Below, piece by piece: positions 1-12,400 of a stretch of DNA of 64,000 nt. The notes under the pieces are model-generated. The model ran no database searches. It was not told the origin of the DNA and was given only the letters and a program-made list of their open reading frames with translations. The stretch comes from Dillenia suffruticosa (taxonomy: Eukaryota > Streptophyta > Magnoliopsida > Dilleniales > Dilleniaceae), in contig JAVTVX010000026.1 of the NCBI GenBank assembly GCA_033439265.1, forward strand, positions 8,681,001-8,745,000, read 5' to 3'. Every line of letters begins with the position of its first letter. Position 1 is the first letter of the stretch. The position numbers and the translations under genes were made by a program.

Positions 1-1510
1 TTGATGAAGTTGGATATTTCATTATAGATAAATTATAACTTGTGAGATTTTTGTTAGTTGGTGATAATTTACATTGATTATCAGTGTCATCCAGACTCAA
101 TAAAAGTTATGTTGAGAAAAATAGATTTTGATTTTAATTAGGAGTAATTAAAATAATTAGGGTGAATTATTTGAAATTTTAAAAGTCTAGAAAATTTGTT
201 AAAATTGAATATAATATGACTAAGTCGGCTTGAACCATTGACGAGTTGACCTACACATCTAGATAATTAACCTAAGGTGTCGACCTATTCTTTGCACAAG
301 TTAGACATATTCTTTGCACAAGTTAACCCATCGACTTATCAAGTCGACCTTACCATAGTACCAAGTCAACAAATGATTCAAAAATTTGAATTTTAATTAA
401 GTATAAAACATTCCAAGTTGACTTCAAATAAGTTGACTTACCAAATTGACAACTCAAACTAACCCTTGGACAAATGACCATAAATCGACTCTGATTAGAA
501 ACAAGTTGACCTGCCTTCTTATATGAACTTCAATTAAGTCGATTCAACATTAAAATAGACAATCAACCCAGAACTTAGTCAAGTTGACCTAGATCTAGAT
601 AAGCCAACCTACCACATAGGTGAGTTGACTTGGAAAAATAGTTCTCAAAATTTTCTAAGTATGGATTACTATAAGTCGACTTAGGAGTAGAGTGAGTCGA
701 CCTGAATTAATTAACTCTCAGAAACCTAACTAACTAAGTCCACCTGATAAATTTGATGAATCAACCTGCAAATACTTAATCTCAGAAACATATTCTAAAA
801 TATAACTAAGTCGACCTAGGCACGAACCAAGTCGACTTGATCACATGACAAGGTGATATAAGATCGACCTATAGGATAATTAGGTCGACCTAACGAGGAT
901 ATAAGCCAACCTAATCTAAGTTTCAAAACACCATAAGTTGACCTAGCAAATATTCAAGTCGATATGGATCCAGCCAAATATTAAGTCGACCTGGACCAAC
1001 ATGCTCTTAAAAATGTAATTTCTGAAACATAAGTAAGTCGACTTAAAGTTAGGACAAGTCAAACTAGGCTCAAAATTTGTACTATGTGTTTTAACCTAAC
1101 AATATTTCAAGATAACCCATGCTTACACAAGCTGACCCAAGAGAAACATAAGCCAACTTGACTACATCACAGAGTACGAGCAAGTCGATCCATAGCCATG
1201 TCAAGTCGATTTGAACAACTCAAAATACAAAGGAAAGTTTATTTACTACTATACAAGTTGACCTGAGTAATTCAAAATTAAAATTAAAGTTGACTTGAAG
1301 TCTCAATAAGTCGATACAATGTGAGTAATGAATAAATACTCAAAAAAGATTGTTCAAAATTAAATGAAAGCTCAACCATCTCAATAATCTTTGTAGATGC
1401 ATTCAATGTGACTAAATAAATCTCTCCAACTATTAATACAACTTAAGAATAAAGGAAAAACAACTTTTGAATACTTCAAAAAGTCTAGAAACTTAATCAC
1501 CACGATTCAA
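1..1510. repeat. GTCGAC-rich non-coding region
   Basis: No gene is visible. The stretch is filled with a short degenerate motif of the form AAGTCGACCT/AAGTTGACCT. Nine exact GTCGAC hexamers lie between about 279 and 1042, with many one-base variants (GTTGAC, ATCGAC, GTCGAT) in between. Spacing is irregular, roughly 20-100 bases, so it is not a simple tandem satellite. Similar motifs recur around 43020-43480, on the other side of the viral cluster. Nature unknown; it could be part of a larger repeat family or an old non-coding element. Confidence 0.6.
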
Positions 1511-1795
1511 CTTGAGATTAGGATCATGCATTCCTCCAAATTAGAAAGTATAGCACACCATATTACATCATCCATGATACAATACATAGACAAAAATTGA
1601 AAATGTAGTTCACACCACACTCATACAAAGCTTTTCTTACACACCACGACACTTGCACACCAAGAAAAGCTAAAGGTTGACAAAGACTAAAGCAAAGCAA
1701 AAGCACATACTTTCAAAAAGGCAAATGATACACTTAGAAAAAGCAAAACCTTAAAACAAAAGCTAAAGTAGTGAAATCTCATCGTGAAAAAACTC
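1511..1795 (-). repeat. EPRV copy A, truncated intergenic region plus stray coat-region scrap
   Basis: Positions 1553-1795 match, in reverse orientation, the intergenic region that follows the polyprotein of copy B (17775-18040). Immediately left, 1511-1538 is a roughly 28-base scrap of coat-region sequence that is also present near 5035 and 20580 inside copies A and C. The TATA-box part of the intergenic region is missing here. The element therefore ends in a rearranged junction, not a clean viral end. Confidence 0.65.
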
Positions 1796-4700
1796 ATCAT
1801 GGTGATAGTGGTGGAGTCACTTATGTCTAGTGAGAAATCTTTGGGTTTGGTGGAAGATTGGACTGGTTAGAATCTGATGAGATGCCATCATAGTAATTTA
1901 ACCACTTCTTGGATTATTAATAGATGAAAAGCTCAATTGCCTGATCAACTTATTTTTGAAATGGGTTGAGTAAATATCATCTGTCTCCCGCGAGTATGCC
2001 TCTTTATACCTGATCTATCTCAGGATAGTTTCTAGAGGATTGTGATTAAGTGTGAACATGGGGAGCATTTTCAAATAATGGTTCTATTTTAGTGAAGAGA
2101 CAAACATCGAGCCATCAATAATTCTATCACCATTGGAGTTGGGATATTCTTTATTCAAAATCAGAAGAGTTGTCGGAGATGGACCTTGATTGAATGGTAG
2201 AAGTTGAGCTAATATATCCCCTAAATTTGTTAACGTCTTTAATAGTTCATAAAGTACATTTGATCCCAGATAAATACTTGGATGTGGAAATATTCAATTT
2301 GATAAATACATTGAGAAAGGATCAACTTTTATCAAAATTCCAATACTTCTCGTCTAAACTAGTTTTTGGATTAACACCCTTGCTTTCTTTGGGAATGATC
2401 TAATGAATCTTTTATTTATTTCAAACATCTTTAAATATAGCCATAATGGATGAAACGGTAAACCTAAAATAAGACTATTATCTAATCCATATTTTGAGTC
2501 GTATGCTGTAAGAAAACCTGTAAGATTCATTGTCTAGCTATTTTGATGGTATTGCTTCTCGATTTGAGGCATCAATTCTCTGTTAGGAGATAGAACGAAT
2601 GGATAAATCAGTGAAACACATGGGATTGGACTATTGAGTGGGATCTTTGCCTGTAGAATTTTGCGAAAAGTTTGCAATAGTGTTGTCCTTGCCTTTGACA
2701 TGTTTCATTGTAAACTGGTACTGAGAAAACCATTATGCCAATTTTAACAATTGTGGTTGAGAAAGAGTTTTCAGTTTGAACTTTAATGCCACTGGAAGGA
2801 TGACATATCCATTTCAACAATAAAATTGTAGAATAAAAGATGGAATTCAAAATTTTGAATTCCTCTTTTTACTGTCAAAATTTCTTTAATTATTGAATAG
2901 TAATTCATTTCAACAATTGTGAAGGCACCATTTTGGTATTCACATGTGTTTAATTTTATCTAGAGTCTCTTTAATCAGTATTGCACTTCAATAATGATCA
3001 CTTTGAGTTGTTTTACTACTTCTGTGCATTTGTTAGGCCATGGTGGACCAGTTTCTTCAGCTGAGTAGAGAGGACGTCTGTATATTTGCTAGCTTTTTCA
3101 ATGAATGGAGCCATGTGATTGACTACTCCAAGAAATTGCTGGATCTAGGTCCTTGTAGTCAACTCATCTAGAAAATGTTGGAGAAGAATAGCAATATATG
3201 GTTGAAGCTGAATATGTCCACCTTAATCTTCATTCCAAGATGGTCAATTTTCTTCTCTCTGATAATCATTTTCTTCTCTAAGAGTATAATTCCATGATCA
3301 ACTGTAATCTAGTAAAATCTTTGAAGGAGTACAACATTATTTTCAATAGTGTTAGAGAAAAGAAAAATGTCATCGATGTAAATAAGGATATTCGGGACCA
3401 TCGATCTATAAATTCTCAGCATTGCTTTTTGAATTTTGAAAATGTTGTTTTGAGATCAAAAGGCATTACGATCCATCAAAAATGGTTATCTAGAATGCAA
3501 AATGTCGTCTTTGGTCTGTCTTCTAGAAAAATACCAAACTGTCAGAATCCTGCTCAGATCAAACTTGTTGAAAATTGTTGCATGGTGTGGGTACTGGAGC
3601 AGAGATTCCTTTCAAGGTAGAGGAAGTTATCATCTTCAAGAAATACGTTCAATGGCTGGTAACTAATAGCCAGTCAAAGCTTTCCTTGAATCTGGTCCGA
3701 TCTTTTATTGACTTATAACACTTGATAAGCCCACGGAGAGTCTGTGGCTTCTATGAGACCTTAGTTTTGTAATCTTTTCAATTCTGTGAGGGCTAATTTG
3801 TAATGATTTGGCTTTATTCTAGAATGACTAGCCCTTATTGTAGTGCTATCCATGAGTAGCTTGAATGACAGATTGACAAAAAATTCTAATCTTGTCCAAA
3901 GTAGTTTAGCACACTTTGACTTGAATTCTTCATGGGATTTTGCACATAATCGGGAGATGATGGACCTCTTGATCTTGTTGAATGGATCTACATCTGTATT
4001 AATGTTAAAGAGTATTGATGATGGCATCCATGGAGTGATATGACCTTTACAATCTTGGAATCCTTTTGGAATCCAATTTATTGAATAGTCACATATGATA
4101 TCAAATCCTACATGCAATGGTTTTTTTATAAAGGTTCGATTCATAAAATTTGTGAGTGATTGTGAGGCCTGCTTGAAGTCCTACTGTAATTGGTTTGCTG
4201 GTAAACTCAATTGTAAATGGTTCACCATTTGTTGCCATAAATGTATACGAATATGGCTACCAATACTGCTTCAAAAGGATGTCTTGATGAATGATTGATG
4301 TAATAGATCATGTATCATAGAGTGCAATTACAAGAATTTCTTCTTCCTTTAACATGATTGTTGGCTGAGTCATGGGAAGTTGAATTTGATGTGATAGAGC
4401 AAAAGGTCCCATAATTATGGCTATTTCATTTAAAGCTTCATCCAAAGAGTCTGAATAAGAAAAACTAGAAGTGTCTTCTTTAGAATCAATTTGGATAGTG
4501 AAAATGGCATTTGGACTATATTCATCATCTGTAGAGAATATAGACACAAGATCATCATTTTCTTCTACCGCAATCCCAAGGGAGTTGATTTGTGCTATGA
4601 TCTTCTTCTTCTTAGATTTTGAGGGATAGTTTTTTGCAAAATGACCAGATTTGTCAAAGGTAAAACATTTGGATGACTTATTGCTTCCTTTCTTCTTCTT

Positions 4701-6693
4701 GAGTTTGAGAAATTGGAATCTTTTTCTTCGAAATTTCTGTTTTGAAAGTGCTTTTTGACCCTTGAACCCTTACCGGGTTTCTTTTTACAGCATGATCATC
4801 TTGAAGAGAACATAGAATTGTATTTTAAACATGCAAGATTTAGAGTTTTGCCATTATGAAATATTTCTTTGTTAAATTTTCTAACATTGCAAAACTGCTA
4901 AAGAACTCGAAAAGATATTTGGTATAAAGGACCAAGAGAACAATCTGCTAGAGACTTAATGTTGCTTGCTAGCCAATTAGAGCATTCACTCCCAAGGGGA
5001 GGTGGAAGAGAATTGAGATAAAGCTACTTGAGATTTGTATCATGCATTCCTCCAATGACATAGAATCTTTAGCTCATTTTCTTGTAATGTTCTTCCAGAT
5101 ATTTGGGATTGAATGATGAACATTTCATTTGGAGATATTCTGTTCTAAACAGAGCAACTTTTGCTATTGGATTTCCTAAAAATTCTTTATAAAATACCTT
5201 CATAAACTAGTTGAAATTTGGAAGATTCAAGATTGTCTACTTTTTATAAGCACCCAAATTAATCCACCAACGTTTTAGTTGCTCACCAAGTTTAACAAGA
5301 ATTGAGGCAAATTACTGCTTTGATTGTTTGACCATTTAGCAATTCAGTTTCTCCAAAATTCTTAACTTCAAGGAACTTATCATGCCATCTATCCACATGA
5401 ATATCATCAATCGAGAATGTCGACGATGTGGAGGCATCGGGTAAAAGAGGGAAAGATAATAGCATTGGGTTGGGTTCTTGTGTTTCAACTTGGTATGAAG
5501 CTTGTCATTCCTCTAGGTTTTGATCACCATGAAAATGTTATCAAAAGGAATAGGAGAATTAGGTGGTAAGGTAATAGGTGAGAGTAAGTTGGGTTTTTCA
5601 ATTTCTTGTTGGGCTTGCATTTGAAGAGTTTTTATGAGGAAATTAGAATGGTTTGAGTGATGTGGGTTTATCATCATTTGCGGATTTTTTGAAGTGAATA
5701 TTTTATGAGTATTTGGTTTTCTTCATGGAACTTGTGTTGAAGATTGAGGAGTTTCTAGAACAACTAGAGAGGTATTAAGTGGTGATGATGGCTGTTATTG
5801 TTGGAGAATCTAGGAGTATGTTTTTGGAGGGGCGAAGGTTAATGTAGTTGGAAAGTCGAAGATGATGGTTGATGTTGTTGGGAGGTATGAAACTAAGCTG
5901 TCATTTAGGCTTGGAGGAGGGGAACTAGAGTATAATTAGATAACCAAGAGGATCTTAGTTGTTCAGGGTTGGAAAAGGTTGATACCCACTATGGTTGGGA
6001 CTGCATCCCCTGTAATGTTCCATGGTGTCATTGTAAATCTCTGAGTTGTTCTTGGAGGTTTCTAATATCATTTTCTTTTCTTGCACAATTTGAGTTAAAT
6101 CCCCAGGTTCTGATTTGGTAGAGTAGTTCATCGTGCCATGATTGTATGTCTTCCTTCAATTGAGCAATGAGAGCCACCAATTTTGTTTGATAGTCATGAA
6201 ATTGATTGGCTAATGTCTGTTGGTGAAGATCAATATTCTAGATGAAAATTCTCTGGAGAGATAAATCTCACTTAGCATATGATTTTGTGCAAAAGCATTT
6301 TGGGTTTGCCAATTTAATGTCTTTTTTGCAGGAGAGATAGACGGTCTTGAACCATCCACTTGTATGATTGCTGGTGTAGGAATCTTGCAATAATGGGAAT
6401 GAGAATCCTCAAATTGAAAAGGAGGAAAATCTGTTACCGATGGTGGTGATTGTGAAGCAGACCGAATCATGCAACAACTGAATGGAATGCTCTAATTTGT
6501 TTTGGGCTTCCAAACTTCCTTAGTTTTGATGGAGTTGGGTTATGTTACAGTTCTCTAGCTTTGAGGTAGCATAACTACCTTATCTTAATCTGGCTTGTTG
6601 GAGACGTCAACATCAGTTTTTTCAACTATATCTAGATTAGTTAAAAGGTTACTTGAATAGATGACATAGTACTTGAAATTCCTAGGATTGGAT
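1796..6693 (-). pseudogene. EPRV copy A polyprotein remnant (linker, coat, protease, RT, RNase H)
   Basis: Degenerate minus-strand polyprotein of an endogenous caulimovirid, read from high to low coordinates. A coiled-coil/proline-rich linker (about 6470-5500) is followed by a coat/gag-like region (about 5400-4780), a degenerate zinc finger (4625-4667), a protease region (about 4547-4170), reverse transcriptase (about 3830-3060) and RNase H (about 3050-2640, followed by a tail to 1796). The RT catalytic YIDD motif is readable at 3369-3380. The longest open pieces are 127 aa (3761-4144, protease-RT junction), 86 aa (6210-6470) and 80 aa (2608-2850, RNase H). Stops and frameshifts are scattered throughout, so no complete protein can be made. 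The 5' continuation lies at 10883-11155, beyond an inserted solo LTR. Florendovirus-like affinity is an inference from domain order; caulimovirid is more certain. Confidence 0.75.
4625..4667 (-). other. Degenerate coat-protein zinc finger, EPRV copy A
   Basis: The position corresponds to the CX2CX4HX4C finger of caulimovirid coat proteins. The first Cys and the His are present, but the second Cys position reads Phe and the last reads Tyr. Copy B (14894-14939) has the same two substitutions. Confidence 0.5.
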
Positions 6694-9600
6694 TGTAACA
6701 CTGACGCTCGGTGTATTGTATACTATACTCTTCATTATCTCATATATGATTTATTTTCACTTTCATATAGAGAAAAGTCACTCAGAACTTTTTCCGATTT
6801 ATAATGCTCTTGAAAAATTTTGGCAAGATTGTCTGGAGTTAAAAAAAAAAAATTTTCCCCTCCGTGCCATTTTAAAACCCACCCATGCAATTTTGACCCC
6901 GATGAAATTACCCATGCTAAATTAACTTAAAAAGTTAATGGAACTTGATTTCGGGTAATTCTTAATCGTTTGTGAAGAAATGCCTGATAGTTAATCGCCG
7001 CAGATGAAAATTTGTTCTCACCAAGCGAAATTTAATTCTACCTATGCAAAACTGATAACATTTTGCCAGGTAGCCTAAATTAGGCTAAACTTATGTTTTA
7101 TCAAGTTAAACCGTAATTTCACGAAATTGCCAAAATTGGCCGAAATGAAGGGAATTTGATCCTACTGTGCCAAAATGACAACCACACGTGCAAATTTGAT
7201 GCCATGAGAAATATATATACTAAATTCACTTTAAAAGTGAAGGGTCAAGGAGCGAAACTGAAATTTAAGCCATAGCACAAAAATATTCAGTACTCTAACA
7301 TTTTTTGCCCGAAAAACCCTAATTTTTTGGCAAAATTGAAATTTGTTCGAGCAAACGGTCCTGTTTTCACCCAAGACCTATATTTTTGAAATCTACATGT
7401 AAAACGGAGTCCTTAGTGTGATTTTACGTATTTCGAGATCGAGATCGAGGTCGAATTTTGACCGATCGAGATTTCATTCACTCCGAGAGACGTTTGGACT
7501 ATCAAACGATCTCAAATTAATGCGAGACTAATTCTATTTGATTCAGTGCGAAAAACTAAATCAAATGGGTAAATTTGAATTTCTCAGATTTCGGGTAGAA
7601 TATTGACCCCGCCGTGCGTTACGCGAAAATCGAGTTAGAAATTTTCACCAAATCTAAGAAGGACCTTTTATGCAATTTAGAAAAAGGGGGTTGGAGACAA
7701 TAAATGACCAAGGGAAGTGTGCCAATGAGGTGGAAGGCTAAGATTTGTTTGAAATTTGAGGAATCAATGTGAGCTATTTGATTGGGTTGTTGGGAGACAA
7801 ACATTAATGAAACATTTAATTAGGCTTGACTTGTGGGACTTGAGAAAGAATGTGCTTGTGTATAAGAGGAGTCAAAACCGTAAGAGAGAGAGAGAGAGAG
7901 AGTGAGAGAGAGAGAGAGAGAAACTGCTTGTGGAGAGAGAATAAACTCTTGTGTGACACAAAAATTGGTTAGGAATTTATCTTGGAAAAATATGGATGGC
8001 TTGGATTAAATGGGGCAAGTGCTACAAAACAAACACTTATTCATTCATTCCCAAAAACCTTGAGTGTGTTCAAGCCAAAGGAAAGCAAGCTCTCTCATTT
8101 TCTCCCAAGAGCCGTGAGCTTCAAGGTGAGGGATCCAAAACTTTTTCTACAACAACACCCAAATATTTTTACATAGATCACTTCCTCTCAAACACAACTA
8201 TAATATATCCAAAAATTGGAGCAAAAGGAGAAGTTTTGCTTGGTGAAGAACAAGAGGAGCCGTGAGCTTCACCATTGAAGGAAGGTAGGATTTTCTTCAA
8301 ACATTTCTTAGAAATTTCTGCAAAGAAGATATTCTGACCATGCTGTGATATTTTGGTCATAACATTTTCTTCACAAAGGAACACTACAGTAGGTTAATTT
8401 CAGGTGAAACTAGACTCATAGAGCTTTAAAATGAGATATGATTCATTGCATTTTGATGAGAATTGGATTTATTATGATTTTTCAAGTTAATGTTCTGTAC
8501 AGAAATTTTTGTTCTGTCCTGCTTTAGCTCTATTTCTGTCCGTGACTTAGCCTCTGTTTTAAGGTGTCTTATGGTCCGAATTAGCAAATGCCCCAGTTAT
8601 GTAATATGTAGATCTAGGTCTTATCTTTCAACAAGGTAAGAATCACCTTAATCCGATTTCTGTATCAAACGTTATAGCAATTGTCCTGAAACTCGACAGT
8701 AGGTTGTCCTGTTTTGAACCCTAAGAACAGTGTATAAAAATGACCCTCTGCCAGTCCTAGTTTGGGCAAGCTCAAAGAATAAAAGTTGTAGATACTCCTC
8801 TTATCTACAACATGTTTAAATTTCAGCCAATGCACACGAGGGAATCAAACGTTATGCCCATTTTACTAAACGGGTGTCGACAGAAATTCTGTTTTCTAAC
8901 TGAAACCTGCCTGCTCTGATCATGATCCATTTCAATCCCATTCTAAGCACAACTGAAGAAACTCAGAACATGAAAGTGATAGGCCTATGTCTTGGGTATA
9001 ACATGTTAAAATTTCATTACGTTTGGATAGGTATAGTGAAAGTTATAGTTCTTGCACTGAAATGGGACAGAATCTGAATTTAGAATGCAATTGAATCAAA
9101 ATGAGAATTTTTGGGAATTTTGTGATGTGATTTTGAGAACGTGTATAACATGAAAGTTGTAGGTCGTGAAGTTACCTATAACATATCAAAATGTCTCCTG
9201 ATTTAGACTTATATATAAAAGGTTATGCAAATTTTTGTAGGACTACACAAAGTGGCACCAAGTGGAGAACTATGAGTGAACTTGTTGGGTGACTTTTGCC
9301 CAAGCCGTTAAAGGGAGCTCGATACGTTGTAATTGTGGTTCATTTGGGAGTGCTATACCCTCACTATTACAATGAGTGGAATTTATTATATTATATGTCT
9401 GATGCACAATATCATGTCTTAAAATATTTCTGATGTAAGCATGATTTAATGAATATGTGATGTGAAATTTTCAATGAATTATGAAATGATTTTGTGAATT
9501 CATAGAGTATCCCCAAACATGTTTATATGTGTTATATATGCATCCAAACGAGTTTTAATATACGAAACCATGCCATCGTATTTGATTTATACATGTTTTA

Positions 9601-10882
9601 TGAAATCATCCTTATGGACATGATTGACATTACTTGAGAAATGTGGCATGACACGTGATTGATTTGATAATGATATTTTACATGGGTCGAGGGCCCTAGC
9701 ATGTGATGATGATACTTTGTGATGGGTAAATCTTATTCCGTAGCTACGAAGGATGCATGTGTAGGGTGATCCATACTTGCACCCGATACACTTCATCGGA
9801 AGGTATCCTACTAACATCGGAAAATGGTAAATGTATTGTGATTCGACACGGTACTAGTCAGGTTGAACCCATAAGGGAGAGGGCTATGGTGCGCCGTAGT
9901 CTAGCACCTAATGAGGTCCGTTGCCAACGTCGGGGTAGAGAGCTTTTCTAACCTGTTGCATATAAAATCCCCGATGCGCCTGTCATTGGTCGCGGTTGAC
10001 CCTTGCCAGGACTGAATTTGGCACGCTCTATTCTAGCATGATTTGATGACATGGATGCATATATGTTTGGAATGTATGCAAAAATAATGATTTATGATAA
10101 ATTGTGTATTTTATATGATTTCCTACAATATGTGATATTATTAAGAACTTTGATACTCTATTTTTCACCGACTCATTGAACACATGATATATACCCTCTC
10201 ACTCACTGGGTATCTTCCTTGATACTCACCACTCATTTCCTGTTGTGTACAGAGATAGCTATAGTGGGACGCATTGAGACTTATCAGCGTACGAGGCTTT
10301 TGATTGGAGATTGAGGCTGTTGATTAGGTACTCAATATTATATTGGGAAGGATTTGCGAATGAAAGTATATATTAGTTTATTGAGATTGTAGATAGACCA
10401 TTGTGTATAAAAAGGGATGACTGTATAGAAAATTTTGTGCATCTTATTGAAACTCTCAATTCTATTTTATTGCATTGACGCATGAAATATACAATTGTGT
10501 ACGTTTATTTTGGGAAACGTGTCATATTTAGAAGTGTCCTTTAGGTTCATTCGGTGCCATCTCTAAATCACAGGAGGGGCAACTAGCGACTGTCCATGCC
10601 TTTAATGGGAAGTCTGTGGCTAAGACTGATAGTTTTTTGTGATAGCTTTACGTTGTCCTGGTTTGTATGGTGTAGATTGTTTGGTATTATATGAATGTGG
10701 TTGAATTGTTGTGAGGCCGTGTTGGCCTATTTATTCAAGTGGTTGGAGGATTATTTGATACACAAGTTGATTTGTACATGGGAGACCTCCAAAATATGGG
10801 AAGGTTCTGCCCGTTTTTTTTTTGTATAGTTGGCACCCAGGACAACGGGCGGTTACTCATGATTCCGATTTGGGGCGTGACA
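6694..10882. mobile_element. Solo LTR 1, long Ty3/gypsy-type LTR (4.19 kb)
   Basis: The insert begins TGTAACACTGAC and ends GGGGCGTGACA. It is flanked by a perfect 5-bp duplication TGGAT (6689-6693 and 10883-10887). The uninterrupted sequence at this point is seen in EPRV copy C near 39870. No gag or pol coding is visible inside and there is only one LTR-like unit, so it is best read as a solo LTR left by recombination between two LTRs. Landmarks shared with solo LTR 2 include a CCGTAGCTACGAAG-like block (about 9738), a GAACCCATAAGGGAG/GAACCCACATCGGGG block, a TGATGCGCCTGTC block (about 9973) and a CACTCACTGGGTATC block (about 10200). A (GA)n microsatellite lies at about 7884-7921. The length and ends resemble Del/Tekay chromovirus LTRs; that lineage is inferred. 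Short ORFs inside are not supported as genes. Confidence 0.8.
7884..7921. repeat. (GA)n microsatellite
   Basis: An almost uninterrupted GA/AG dinucleotide run within solo LTR 1. Confidence 0.9.
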
Positions 10883-11155
10883 TGGATTCTCTTAAGAGGC
10901 TAACACGAGAGTCACCTTTTTTACAAAGCTTTTCAAGCTTCCATTAAGAATAAGTTGAATGTTGTCTCCTTGGTCTCCACCTTTCTAGACTTTCATCTTC
11001 ATCATCATCATCATTATCATCAGTAAGGCATGACTCGCACTAGCATATATCCCAATACTTGTGTCCCTTAGCATCTTGAAAGGGATAAATTGGAGTCCCT
11101 TCATTTGTGAAGTATAAGATTGGGATTGAATTTTGATAGTAACATAACCAAGTGT
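10883..11155 (-). pseudogene. EPRV copy A, acidic CxC region (5' continuation)
   Basis: This resumes copy A directly after the solo LTR and its TSD. On the minus strand it encodes the same segment as copy B 12640-12960 and copy C 39906-40181: a GHKYWDICSC-type block with two closely spaced Cys, followed by a run of Asp codons (the ATC/GAT trinucleotide tract near 11003-11022). The frame is broken. The movement-protein part expected upstream is absent; homology stops near 11155. Confidence 0.65.
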
Positions 11156-11640
11156 TGGTTATCAGCCTATATACTTAATCAAAGTTGATGATACTATAAG
11201 AGGACTACATGTTTTAAAATATAAAATAAACACATCAATAAATAAGAAATAAAAAAGAATAAAAATAAACACATCAATGGTAATCCTTTTTTGATATGGA
11301 TGATCAGACTAAACTACAATCATAGAGTATACTCTATATAACCAGATTATTATACTACTAAGAGCTATTGTATATTAAGGAAGAAAGATAGAAATGGAGT
11401 GAGAGAGAGAGAGAGAACTCTTAGAGAGAATTTTTTGAAAGGAAGAATGGGCTCCTCGAACCCTTTTTCAAAGCTTTTATTTATAATTAAAAAAAACACA
11501 CCATATTACATTATCTATGACACAATATATAGACAAAAGCTGAAATATAGCTCGCACCACACTCATACAAAGCTTATCTTATACCAGGATACTTGCACAC
11601 TTTGGGGATTGCATATTAAGAGAAATACTCTAGTACAGAG
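11156..11640 (-). promoter_or_regulatory. EPRV copy A intergenic region and leader with TATA box
   Basis: Positions 11494-11640 match, on the minus strand, the EPRV intergenic region of copy B (17890-18030). A TATA-like element lies at about 11478-11487 (minus, TTATAAATA-type). The probable leader downstream runs to about 11215 and contains a GA/CT run (11399-11416). A short block near 11195-11235 also matches sequence next to the 5' end of copy C (about 41195-41235). By family analogy this is the promoter and leader of the viral pregenomic RNA; activity is not implied. Confidence 0.55.
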
Positions 11641-11653
11641 GACATAGTAAATC

Positions 11654-12400
11654 CTTGAGGAGTAGAAGACTGTAAGTTATCCATAGACACATTTGGTATT
11701 TTCTCGACATTATGTCTTTACCTAGATCATTTTCTTTTTCATCCACTTCCATTAGTAGATGTTCTAATATTGATTTTGCATATCAATATGAGAACTGTAA
11801 AGATGATATTGTCCTACAAGAGTCTTATTTATTAAATCTATATAATATGTATCAAAACCCACAAAAAAAAAAGTTTACAAAAATTACAAAAATCTTTTCT
11901 AAACCACAAAAAATAGCTAGAGAATTAGTATTTTCTATCTCTATTCCAGTTGTACATCCCTATCACTGATAGAGAGAGCAACTCCCCTTTCTCTTGATTT
12001 TCCTTTACCTCACCTTCAAGCCTGGAAAAGAAATGGATACACCCACCTTCACTTTGGCACTATGAGACTTGTCCTGAGTTTTTACAAAAGAAGAGGTCTT
12101 CCAATAGTCTCCAAGATAGCCCTCTTAGAAACCTGTTTCAAACTATACCAGCATGATTGCAACGCTATTCTCTATACCACTCTTAGTACTAGTACCATCT
12201 TGTGTACATTCTACCTAAACTTCAACATCCCTCTTATTGATCCTCACCAGACTACCAGTTTAAAACTTCAGATCTAGATCATAGGAGACTATCTTGTCCA
12301 AGCTACCTCAATAGCGACCTCTATTACCAATTTATCTATAGAGTCCAAAACCATTCTTTTGATCCAACAATTCCAGCTTTACATGATGAAGTTCTCCTAA
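11654..12400 (+). pseudogene. EPRV copy B movement-protein region
   Basis: Plus-strand remnant of a 30K-superfamily viral movement protein. One open piece begins with ATG at 11712 and runs 85 codons to 11969. A second, 12062-12277 (71 codons), is in another frame and carries the conserved core: a Gly/Leu/Pro-rich strand around RRGLPIVSKIALLE and a following stretch ending in a Phe-Asn-Ile block. A stop codon and a frameshift separate the two. The matching region in copy C lies at 40380-41115. Assignment to Caulimoviridae, and not to an LTR retrotransposon, rests largely on this domain. Confidence 0.7.

Noticed and set aside
2194-2403. 69-codon plus-strand ORF
   Set aside because: Lies antisense to the copy A polyprotein tail and has no support of its own.
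7982-8384. Three short ORFs in solo LTR 1
   Set aside because: Located in an LTR, overlap each other in different frames, and match no gag or pol domain.
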